Translations under genes and position numbers: made by a program
The notes under the pieces: model-generated
The model's input: only the letters and a program-made list of their open reading frames with translations
Databases searched by the model: none
What the model was told of the DNA's origin: nothing
Source: G963676655 sp963678305
Lineage (GTDB): Bacteria > Verrucomicrobiota > Lentisphaeria > Victivallales > Victivallaceae
Direction of reading: 5' to 3'
Assembly (NCBI GenBank): GCA_963678305.2
Contig: CAXXVV010000012.1
Span: 1-64,000 of the forward strand
DNA: 64,000 nt
In this document: positions 8,304-15,484 of the stretch, in pieces
Position numbering within the stretch: the stretch's first letter is position 1
Layout of the letters: every line of letters begins with the position of its first letter

Positions 8304-8344
8304 TTGTTATAGCATAATATACATAATATACAGGAATATGTCAA
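8304..8344. promoter_or_regulatory. Overlapping divergent promoters on a tandem 9-mer
   Basis: Plus strand: TTGTTA (8304-8309), 17 nt, TATACA (8327-8332) toward the FAD oxidoreductase. Minus strand: TTGACA (complement of 8339-8344), 17 nt, TATATT (complement of 8316-8321) toward the AraC gene. The two overlap almost completely. The -10 boxes fall on two tandem copies of ATAATATAC (8314-8322 and 8323-8331), so polymerase can use only one promoter at a time. Confidence 0.6.
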
Positions 8345-8407
8345 TAGAGAAAAAGTCCGGGCCGCTTTATCTTATTAATACGTTTAACAGCTAAGGAGCA
8401 AACGATC

Positions 8408-9730
8408 ATGAAGACAACCGGTTTTATTGAAAATCTCGAAACGCTTGCAATTGCCGATGTAGTTGTCGGCGGTGGCGGACCGGCCGGCTTGGCCGCGGCG
8501 CTGGCCGCCGCCCGGCAAGGTGCTAAGGTAATTATTCTGGAACAGGCCGGAGCACTTGGGGGAATGGCTGCGTTGGGGCTGGTGCCTTGTATGGCATACC
8601 TTTTTGACGGCGCGAATAATACTGCCGCCGGAATCTGTATGGAGATCGTCGGTGAAGTGTGCCGACGCATGGGCGTCGCGAAAGTCGCGCCAAGCTGGCA
8701 GCCGATCAATGCTGAAATCTTCAAACAGGTTTGTGATGATATGGTCACGGAGGCGGGGATTACCGTCTTGTTCAATCAGAAAATCGCGGCGGTCGCAGTT
8801 ACGGATGGTCGTTTGTCCTCAATTGCCGTTGCCGGACCCAAAGGCTTGAAAAAAGTACCTGGCAAAGTATTTGTCGATTGTACCGGAGACGCGGCGCTGG
8901 CCGCTTTTGCCGGCGCGGGATTCGAATGCGGTAATGAAGCGGGAGAAACCATGAGCCCCAGCCTTTGTGTTCAATATGCCGGAGTCGATTGGGAAAAATA
9001 TTACAAATCCTGTGCGGAAGGACGTGACTGCCGGAAAATCTGGCGTGAATTATTGGACAACGGGACTGCTCCACTGCCGGAATACCATTTTGTCGGGATT
9101 TTTAAATCTGGACAATCTACCGCAACCGGAAATCTGGGTCATGTTTACGGCATCAACGCAATTGATGAGCAGGATGTCAGCAAAGGGTTTATTGAGGGTC
9201 GTAAAATAGCCCGGATCATTCAGACGTTTTTTAAAGATTATGTCGCCGGCTTTGAAAATTCGGAACTGGTGAATACCGCTTCTTTGTTGAGTGTGCGGGA
9301 AACGCGGAGAATCAAAGGCGAATATAAACTGGTCTTTGACGACTATGTTCGCCGGGCGTCTTTTGCCGACGATATTGCCCGCTACAGTTATCCGGTTGAT
9401 ATTCATTCATCGTCCACTGACGCCGAAGAACAGAAAAAAGTGGAAGAACGCATGGCTGACACCAGATACAGCCAGGGAGAAAACTATGGTATTCCGTACC
9501 GGACGCTGCTTCCGGTCGGGATTGAAAATCTGCTGGTAGCGGGACGTTCTATCAGTTGTGACCGGGAAATGCAGTCCTCATTGCGAGTGATGCCGGCCTG
9601 TTTTCTGACCGGTCAGGCTGCCGGAACGGCTGCCGCTATGAGTCTGCAATCAGGTGGTCAGGTGCGTAAGGTTGATATTGGCGCGCTCAGGGGGCGTTTG
9701 CGTTCAACTTTGAATGCTTATCTGCCGTAA
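8408..9730 (+). CDS. FAD-dependent oxidoreductase (FAD_oxidored type)
   Basis: 440 residues. The N-terminus has ADVVVGGGGPAGLAAALAAA, a Rossmann FAD motif (GxGxxG), and EQAGALGGMAALGLV follows as in the glucose-inhibited-division/fumarate-reductase-like FAD_oxidored family (PF12831). Late segments LLPVGIENLLVAGRSIS and QSSLRVMPACFLTGQAAGTAAAM are the family's C-terminal FAD contacts. Members occur in polysaccharide and aromatic utilisation loci of PVC bacteria; the substrate is unknown. No signal peptide. The ATG at 8408 follows AAGGAG. It is transcribed from the promoter shared with the divergent PocR/AraC gene, its probable regulator, and stands alone as a single-gene unit. Confidence 0.85.
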   Translation: MKTTGFIENLETLAIADVVVGGGGPAGLAAALAAARQGAKVIILEQAGALGGMAALGLVPCMAYLFDGANNTAAGICMEIVGEVCRRMGVAKVAPSWQPINAEIFKQVCDDMVTEAGITVLFNQKIAAVAVTDGRLSSIAVAGPKGLKKVPGKVFVDCTGDAALAAFAGAGFECGNEAGETMSPSLCVQYAGVDWEKYYKSCAEGRDCRKIWRELLDNGTAPLPEYHFVGIFKSGQSTATGNLGHVYGINAIDEQDVSKGFIEGRKIARIIQTFFKDYVAGFENSELVNTASLLSVRETRRIKGEYKLVFDDYVRRASFADDIARYSYPVDIHSSSTDAEEQKKVEERMADTRYSQGENYGIPYRTLLPVGIENLLVAGRSISCDREMQSSLRVMPACFLTGQAAGTAAAMSLQSGGQVRKVDIGALRGRLRSTLNAYLP

Positions 9731-10035
9731 TTCACGCAAAATATGTTGCAATAAGCACTGTTGCATAAATAAACATATTAATTAGTCGCGGTCTCTAATC
9801 TCAAATCTAAGCATGTAAAACAATATAGAAATATGCATGACCGCATATCCGGGATAACGAATCGATCATTATTCCGGTTTTTCATTTATAAATACCTTAA
9901 AAACGTTTGTTTGCGGCAAAATAATATTTGTGTTATTATAAAATTAAGCCTATGGATTATTTTTTTTGATGTGATATAGTAAGAATATTACGCTTGTGCG
10001 TGTAGTAAATATAACATCACTAAAAAGGAGACATT
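9731..10035. other. Intergenic region before the terpenoid operon
   Basis: 305 bases, AT-rich, with no gene. Arms AATATGTTGCAA (9740-9751) and TTGC...AACATATT (9761-9764 and 9772-9779) can form a bulged stem just after the FAD oxidoreductase stop, a possible weak terminator. Near the right end GATGTGATAT (9968-9977) and ATAACATCAC (10011-10020) form a loose inverted repeat around the small hairpin ACGC-TTGT-GCGT, which may be an operator for the operon. AAGGAG for the next gene lies at 10025-10030. No confident -35/-10 pair was found. Confidence 0.4.
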
Positions 10036-11226
10036 ATGATGTATAGAACTATATTGGGCTTGGCGTTCGGTTTGGGAATCTCGTTTGCGACGATGGCCGG
10101 GGACTGGCCGGTCTGGCGGGGGCCTGACCACAACAGCATAAGCACGGAGAATATCAAACCTTCATCCGTTATCGCCTGGAAGCAGAATGTCGGAAACGGT
10201 TATTCCGCAGTGACGGTTTGCAATGGTAAAGTTTTGACTGCCGGTAACTCAGGTGGCGACGATGTCGTTTATTGTTTCGCAGCCGATACCGGGAAAAAAA
10301 TCTGGACCTCTACATATCGCAGTGCTAAAGGGGGGAGGTATCCCGGCCCCAGAGCCACCCCGGTGACCGATGGGAAAAAAGTCTGGATGTTGAGCCGCAA
10401 CGGCGATCTGGTATGCATTGATTTTGCGAACGGTAAACAGCTTTGGCATAAGAAAGTTTTAACCGGTGGTGCCAGTCAGTTGAAATGGGGCCTGGCCGGT
10501 TCTGTTTTAATTGATGACGATATGGCGGTGATCAACGTTGGAGACGGTGGTGCTGCGTATAACAAAAATACCGGAGCGCCAATCTGGTCAAATGCGTCGT
10601 CCGGGGTTGGCGGCTATGCTACACCGGTACCATTCAAATATCAGGGACAAAAATATTTTGTGTTGTTCACCGGTAAATCGTTAGCGGTCGTCAAAGCTGC
10701 CAGCGGTCAAAAGGTTGCGACGATTGCCTGGCCTAATAAATATGACGTCAATGCTGCTGATCCGATTGTTGCAGACGATGGCAGGCATATTTTTATAACC
10801 AACGGTTATGAAACCGGACGCGGAGCGTTGCTGGAGTTCAATGGGCACAGCTTAAAACAAATTTGGAATAAGAGCACTCTGAACAGCCATTTTCCTACCC
10901 CGGTGTTATATAAAGGTGTACTGTATGGTAGTTTTGGTAAAGTCAGTGAAAGAAATACTTTGCGTGCGGTCGATTTCAAAACCGGTCGGGTAATCTGGCA
11001 GGGAAACTTGCGGTTTGGTTCATCATTGATCGCCGGAGATACTTTGGTTTACCTGGATGAAAAAGGTAAATTATTTTATTTGAAAACCCAGACTCCGCAA
11101 CAGCGGATCGTTAAATCGTTCCAGGTTTTGAGAGGTGGTAAAAGCTGGACCATGCCGGTGGTGGCGAATGGGATGATGTATTGCCGCAACAGCAACGGTG
11201 ATCTTGTATGTCTGAAGGTGAAATGA
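10036..11226 (+). CDS. Secreted PQQ-like beta-propeller (BamB-like) protein
   Basis: 396 residues. A signal peptide covers residues 1-21 (hydrophobic ILGLAFGLGISFATMA, cleavage before GDWPVWRG). The mature part is a beta-propeller of PQQ-enzyme repeats: repeated AxDxxTGKxxW units such as FAADTGKKIWTS, DFANGKQLWHKK, VDFKTGRVIWQG. The WPVWRGPDHN opening is typical of the PQQ-binding-like proteins abundant in Planctomycetes and Lentisphaerota. BamB-type members scaffold outer-membrane assembly; others bind PQQ as dehydrogenases. No catalytic Asp or Ca site could be assigned, so enzyme activity is unproven. The stop overlaps the next gene's ATG (11223-11226), making it the first gene of the terpenoid operon, where it may act as a periplasmic partner. 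Confidence 0.82.
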   Translation: MMYRTILGLAFGLGISFATMAGDWPVWRGPDHNSISTENIKPSSVIAWKQNVGNGYSAVTVCNGKVLTAGNSGGDDVVYCFAADTGKKIWTSTYRSAKGGRYPGPRATPVTDGKKVWMLSRNGDLVCIDFANGKQLWHKKVLTGGASQLKWGLAGSVLIDDDMAVINVGDGGAAYNKNTGAPIWSNASSGVGGYATPVPFKYQGQKYFVLFTGKSLAVVKAASGQKVATIAWPNKYDVNAADPIVADDGRHIFITNGYETGRGALLEFNGHSLKQIWNKSTLNSHFPTPVLYKGVLYGSFGKVSERNTLRAVDFKTGRVIWQGNLRFGSSLIAGDTLVYLDEKGKLFYLKTQTPQQRIVKSFQVLRGGKSWTMPVVANGMMYCRNSNGDLVCLKVK

Positions 11227-11918
11227 CGAAATTGACCAAAATCCTGCTCTGCGGTTGTGTAAAATATCAGCGGATACCTGAAGCGTCACTGAAAGGTTTG
11301 GTCGCGGCGGCTGAAAATGCCGGAATCGAGGTTGAGCTCGTTCCCGACCTGTGCCGGGTTGCAGCGGAGGAGCCGCAGTTGCTGGTCGACTCCGATGCCG
11401 ATGTGGCAGCAGCTTGTTTTCCCCGGGCGGTCAGAGTCCTTTATGACTATGCCGGGACAGATGCGCCTCGAATATGTGATTTGAGAAATCGTTCGCTTAA
11501 CGATGTATTGACCGAACTTGGCCTCGAGGCCGCTGGAGAGTCCGGTAAAAATTTCCCGGATGTTCCGGGAGATTGGATGCCGTGGTTTCCGACAATCGAT
11601 CGGGAACGCTGTGTTGCCTGCGGGAAATGCGTCGATTTCTGCTTGTTCGGGGTATACCGGCGGAATCCTGATACCCATAAGGTCGAAGTCTGTGCGCCGC
11701 ATAACTGCAAAACCAATTGTCCGGCTTGCGCCCGGATGTGTCCGGTCACCGCGATAATTTTTCCGAAACATGAGGATTCGCCGATTAATGGCGGTGATGA
11801 TGATTCGGCTACTCCCGTGAAAGTTGATCCGGCCGCGACCTTTGATAAGGATCTTTATGATAAACTTGCCGCACGGCGTAAAAAGAAGCGTTCCGCGGAG
11901 CTCTATAAGGATAATTGA
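11223..11918 (+). CDS. 4Fe-4S ferredoxin-domain protein of the terpenoid operon
   Basis: 231 residues from the ATG at 11223, which overlaps the previous stop and has AAGGTG four bases upstream; an ATG at 11208 in the same frame has no better site. Residues about 8-100 form an alpha/beta segment with CGCVKYQ near the start, vaguely like the N-terminal part of HdrA-type proteins. Residues about 125-180 hold two cluster motifs: CVACGKCVDFC and, after CAPHNC, CPACARMCP. The tail is acidic then very basic (RRKKKRS). A cytosolic electron carrier is likely, perhaps reducing the next gene's radical SAM enzyme. That partnership is inference from overlapping gene order. Confidence 0.75.
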   Translation: MTKLTKILLCGCVKYQRIPEASLKGLVAAAENAGIEVELVPDLCRVAAEEPQLLVDSDADVAAACFPRAVRVLYDYAGTDAPRICDLRNRSLNDVLTELGLEAAGESGKNFPDVPGDWMPWFPTIDRERCVACGKCVDFCLFGVYRRNPDTHKVEVCAPHNCKTNCPACARMCPVTAIIFPKHEDSPINGGDDDSATPVKVDPAATFDKDLYDKLAARRKKKRSAELYKDN

Positions 11919-11919
11919 T

Positions 11920-13113
11920 ATGTTGCTGCGATTGGCATACCGGATGCTGACTGAAACTTCACCGCGTCTGCTCTGGAAGTTCTGCTGGAACTTCGGCTGG
12001 AAAGGGATGCGGGCGGTTAACGCGTTTGAGAAACGTCGGCGGCGTGGCGAGCATTTTCCGGCGTTCATGGTAATTTCTTTGACCAACCGCTGCAATTTGT
12101 CGTGTCAGGGCTGCTGGGTCTCCAGAACCAGTCCGGCGGAAGAATTATCCCTTGAACAAGTCGATAACATAATTATCGAATGCAAAAAACGCGGTAGTTT
12201 CTTTTTCGGCTTACTGGGGGGCGAACCCCTTCTGTACCCTCATTTGTTTGAGATAATCGGCAAGCATCCCGATTGTTATTTCCAGATATTTACCAACGGG
12301 ACGATGCTGACGCGGGAGGTTGCCAAAGAATTCAGACGCCTCGGCAACGTCACTCCTTTGATCAGTATCGAAGGCAAAGAAGCGGTCGCGGATGTGCGGC
12401 GCGGGGGGAAAGAGGTTTACCGAAACGCGTTGCAGGCGTTGGATAATTGCGCGGCGGAAAAACTGATAACCGGCGTGGCCACCAGTGTCTGCCAGAGTAA
12501 TTTTGCCGATCTGGTGAGCCGTGAGTTTGTTGACGAGGTAATCAAACGTAAAGTCCAGTATCTGTGGTATTACATCTACCGTCCGGTGGGTCCGAAACCG
12601 TGTCCTGAACTGGCGTTGGAGCGTGATCAGATTATTGCGCTGCGTCAGTTTATGGTTGATGTGCGCTGCAAGGCCCCGATTGTGGTTGTTGACGCATACT
12701 GGGATGGTGAGGGCAATGCGGTTTGCCCGGGCGCAATGGGGCTGAGTCATCATCTGAATCCGGCCGGGCAGGTTGAATTCTGTCCGCCTCTTCAGTTTGC
12801 CAAAGACCGGATTACCGATGGTTCGGATATCGGTACTGTGATCGAAAATTCACAATTCCTGCGCGACTTCCGGGAGTTTACCACCGGTTGCGGCCGCGGC
12901 TGCGTCATTCTTAACAATCCAGGGTTGTTGCGGGAGTTCCTGATCGAACATGATGCCGATGATTCAAGCGGTCGCGGTACGGCTGAAGCGGAACTGGCGA
13001 ATATGAAAAATCTGCCTTGTCATCATGTTCCTGATGTGCAGATACCGGAAAAACACTGGATGTATAAATTGGCCAAAAAATATTGGTTCTTTGGATTCGG
13101 GGCTTATGGATAA
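11920..13113 (+). CDS. Radical SAM protein of the terpenoid operon
   Basis: 397 residues starting at ATG 11920, one base after the previous stop, with AAGGAT upstream. The radical SAM motif is C58-NLS-C62-QG-C65 (CxxxCxxC), followed by LLGGEPLLYP, the GGE motif that binds the SAM amino group. The C-terminal third has more Cys (CPGAMGLSHH, EFCPPLQF, CGRGC), suggesting an auxiliary cluster region of SPASM/twitch type. It is not clearly HpnH, the hopanoid adenosylation enzyme, although the setting beside a cyclase and a prenyl synthase invites that comparison. Likely role: radical modification of the prenyl or cyclised lipid, or of a protein partner; unproven. The 3' end overlaps the next gene by 8 nt. 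Confidence 0.8.
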   Translation: MLLRLAYRMLTETSPRLLWKFCWNFGWKGMRAVNAFEKRRRRGEHFPAFMVISLTNRCNLSCQGCWVSRTSPAEELSLEQVDNIIIECKKRGSFFFGLLGGEPLLYPHLFEIIGKHPDCYFQIFTNGTMLTREVAKEFRRLGNVTPLISIEGKEAVADVRRGGKEVYRNALQALDNCAAEKLITGVATSVCQSNFADLVSREFVDEVIKRKVQYLWYYIYRPVGPKPCPELALERDQIIALRQFMVDVRCKAPIVVVDAYWDGEGNAVCPGAMGLSHHLNPAGQVEFCPPLQFAKDRITDGSDIGTVIENSQFLRDFREFTTGCGRGCVILNNPGLLREFLIEHDADDSSGRGTAEAELANMKNLPCHHVPDVQIPEKHWMYKLAKKYWFFGFGAYG

Positions 13114-14557
13114 GAGAACAGAACAATTGGAAATACTTGAGCAGATAAAAGAATTTGTCAAGCGGCGCAAGCTGGCTCCTCCGCTCAGTCTGGAGGAACT
13201 CGAAGAGTTCGCCTCCGAATTTGACGTTCCGGAGGAGCAACGCAAATGGCTGATGATAATGTTGAATAATGCGGTTTGGCGCGATACCGTGGCGGCGGTG
13301 CCGTTTCATCGGCGGATTTTCCTGTTGCCGCAGTGTTTGCGCAATGCCGCGAACTGCAAAGCGGCGGTGGATGAATTCGGATTACTTTGCGAAGAATGCG
13401 GCGGCTGTGTTATTGGTCCGTTGCAGCAGGAGGCCGAAAATCTGGGGATGATGTCGCTGGTGGCCGAAGGTTCGACGGTCGTGGCTGGAATCATTGAAAA
13501 CGGCGGCGCTGACGCGGTGATCGGAGTGAGCTGTCTGAATGCGTTGGAAAAAGCTTTTCCATACATGGTAAATCATGCGGTACCGGGTATGGCGGTGCCG
13601 TTGCTGTCAGATGGCTGTATAAATACGCAGGTTGATGTTGAAATGGTGCGTGAAATGCTGTATCTGCGTTCCGAAAAAACGGTGCAGCCGATTAATTTGA
13701 ATGATTTGAGCGATACGGTGAAACATTGGTTCAGTCAACCTGAGCTGGATAATTTACTGGGGCCTGCTCAAGGTTCGGCCGAGGAACTTGGGCGGGAGTG
13801 GCTTTCCGGTCCGGGAAAACGGTTCAGGCCGTATCTGACTGCCGCAGTTTACCGTTGCCTGACCGGGGAAAAAGATTTTCCTCCGGAGCTGCGCAAAGCG
13901 GCTATCGCGGTAGAGTGTTTCCATAAAGCTTCATTGATCCATGACGATATCGAAGATGATGACGCCATGAGATACGGAAGCGAAACGCTTCATCATCGCG
14001 AAGGCGTACCGGTTGCGTTGAACGTGGGAGATCATCTGATCGGCGAGGGATATCGCCTGATCGGCGAATGCGGAGTTAATCCGACTCTGATGCTGAAAAT
14101 AGCGGCGGCCGGACATCTGGCGTTATGCCGGGGGCAGGGCGAGGAACTTGAATGGATGCGTAATCGACCTGTCCTTACTATTGACCGGGTCGTCAATATT
14201 TTCAAGGGCAAGACTGCTCCGGCATTTGAAGTTGCTTTAGCTTTCGGTGCTTTGTGCGCCGGAGGCGATGAGAAGTTGTGCGACTTGCTTAGTGAATTCA
14301 GTACCGCAATGGGAATTGCCTACCAGATCCAGGATGATATTGAAGATTTTCTCAATGGCAGTGACGTTGCGGCCGGGCGGCTCTCGGTCGTTGTTGCGGC
14401 CGGCGGCGATATCGCAAAATCTGAACAGTTGTACGAATTTTACCGTGGTCAGGCTATCCGTTCCCTGCGTAATCTGAAAAATTCTGAACTGAAACGCCTG
14501 CTTTTCCGGATAACCGGTCGCATCCTGAAACCTGGTAAAATCGATTCAGAGGACTGA
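13106..14557 (+). CDS. DUF116-polyprenyl diphosphate synthase fusion
   Basis: 483 residues from the ATG at 13106, inside the end of the radical SAM gene. Residues about 65-190 match DUF116: LLPQCLRN (C77), C84, then C95-EE-C98-GG-C101, C143 and C171, a Cys pattern that could bind an Fe-S cluster or metal. Residues about 205-483 are a trans-isoprenyl diphosphate synthase: GKRFRP (238-242), the first Asp-rich motif D280-D-I-E-D284 and the second D410-D-I-E-D414. Both motifs are intact, so chain elongation from IPP and an allylic diphosphate is expected; product length cannot be read with confidence. The fusion puts a Cys-rich domain on a prenyl synthase, next to ferredoxin and radical SAM genes. 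Confidence 0.88.
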   Translation: MDKRTEQLEILEQIKEFVKRRKLAPPLSLEELEEFASEFDVPEEQRKWLMIMLNNAVWRDTVAAVPFHRRIFLLPQCLRNAANCKAAVDEFGLLCEECGGCVIGPLQQEAENLGMMSLVAEGSTVVAGIIENGGADAVIGVSCLNALEKAFPYMVNHAVPGMAVPLLSDGCINTQVDVEMVREMLYLRSEKTVQPINLNDLSDTVKHWFSQPELDNLLGPAQGSAEELGREWLSGPGKRFRPYLTAAVYRCLTGEKDFPPELRKAAIAVECFHKASLIHDDIEDDDAMRYGSETLHHREGVPVALNVGDHLIGEGYRLIGECGVNPTLMLKIAAAGHLALCRGQGEELEWMRNRPVLTIDRVVNIFKGKTAPAFEVALAFGALCAGGDEKLCDLLSEFSTAMGIAYQIQDDIEDFLNGSDVAAGRLSVVVAAGGDIAKSEQLYEFYRGQAIRSLRNLKNSELKRLLFRITGRILKPGKIDSED

Positions 14558-14560
14558 TTG

Positions 14561-15484
14561 ATGTTTTCTCAGGTGAAACCACATTCGATCGAACTTTTTG
14601 ATGTTTTACGGTGTTCCACCGATTTATTGAATAATGAGGCTTGTGAACGGATCGCGTCTTTCATTGCCTGTCAGTTTACGCCGGAAGGCGGTTTCTGCAA
14701 CCGGGCAGGTAAAGTCGACCAGTATTACACGATGTTCGGTTTGGGGTGTGCCGCCGCGCTGCATGTTCCTTTGCCATTGAAAAAAGTCAGGGGGTATCTC
14801 CGGTCTTTTGAGCTTAACTCCCTTGATCTGGTGCATCTGGTATGCTGGGCCAAATCTATGCTGATCATAAAGATGCTCAAGTATCGTCATTTCTATCCGG
14901 TCTTTCATTTTATCTACAGTTCACCGTTGCGCCCGCAACTGAAAACAACGCCGGAACGTTTCAGGTGTTCAGACGGCGGTTTTGCGGATGAAGGAAAAAG
15001 CTACCCTTACGGAATATTTATGGGAATCAATCTCTATCAGGACAGTGCGCTTGCATTATCTGAAATCCCGAAGCTCATTGCCGCGTTGGAATGCTGCCGG
15101 AGCAGGGAAGGGGCTTTTCATAATCCGCGTGGCGGAGGTAAAGGGATGCTATTGTCGACCTCCGCCGCGATTCTGGCGCTGCGTCAGTTGACCGGAAAGG
15201 TTGACGAGCGAGCCGTTGCGTGGATGTCCGGTCAGCAGGGTGAAACCGGCGGTTTTCATGCTTCGCCGGATACCCCGATGCCTGATCTGTTATCGACCGC
15301 AGTCGCGTTGTTCACACTGAAAATATGCGGAGTTCCGCTTGATGATATGGCCAATCCGGCCAGGGATTTTATTCTTGACCATTGGCATGAGAACGGCGGC
15401 TTTACCGGGACATTGGTGGATGATTGCGCAGATTGTGAGTACACCTTTTATGCCTTGATGGCACTGGGGGCACTGGCAAAATGA
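14561..15484 (+). CDS. Short squalene-cyclase/prenyltransferase-repeat protein
   Basis: 307 residues from ATG 14561 (AGAGGA upstream; a TTG three bases earlier is less likely). It consists of alpha-alpha-barrel repeats of the prenyltransferase/squalene-oxidase type: FTPEGGFCNRAGK, DGGFADEGKSYPY, REGAFHNPRGGG, GETGGFHASPD and NGGFTGTLVDD, each followed by a helix with S/T-A-x-A-L. No DxDD acid motif of class II cyclases is present. The DDCADCEYTF segment resembles the zinc region of protein prenyltransferase beta subunits (D-x-C-Y), but the Cys is displaced and the downstream His is not evident, so zinc catalysis is doubtful. It may be a partner subunit of the following cyclase. The stop overlaps that gene's ATG (15481-15484). 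Confidence 0.75.
   Translation: MFSQVKPHSIELFDVLRCSTDLLNNEACERIASFIACQFTPEGGFCNRAGKVDQYYTMFGLGCAAALHVPLPLKKVRGYLRSFELNSLDLVHLVCWAKSMLIIKMLKYRHFYPVFHFIYSSPLRPQLKTTPERFRCSDGGFADEGKSYPYGIFMGINLYQDSALALSEIPKLIAALECCRSREGAFHNPRGGGKGMLLSTSAAILALRQLTGKVDERAVAWMSGQQGETGGFHASPDTPMPDLLSTAVALFTLKICGVPLDDMANPARDFILDHWHENGGFTGTLVDDCADCEYTFYALMALGALAK

Noticed and set aside
8314..8331. Tandem 9-mer as a CRISPR or microsatellite
   Set aside because: Only two copies without spacers, located at promoter -10 boxes.
8276..8344. TTG start extending the PocR/AraC regulator by 23 residues
   Set aside because: It lies inside the -35 box of the likely promoter and adds a hydrophobic, Cys-rich stretch unlike PocR proteins.
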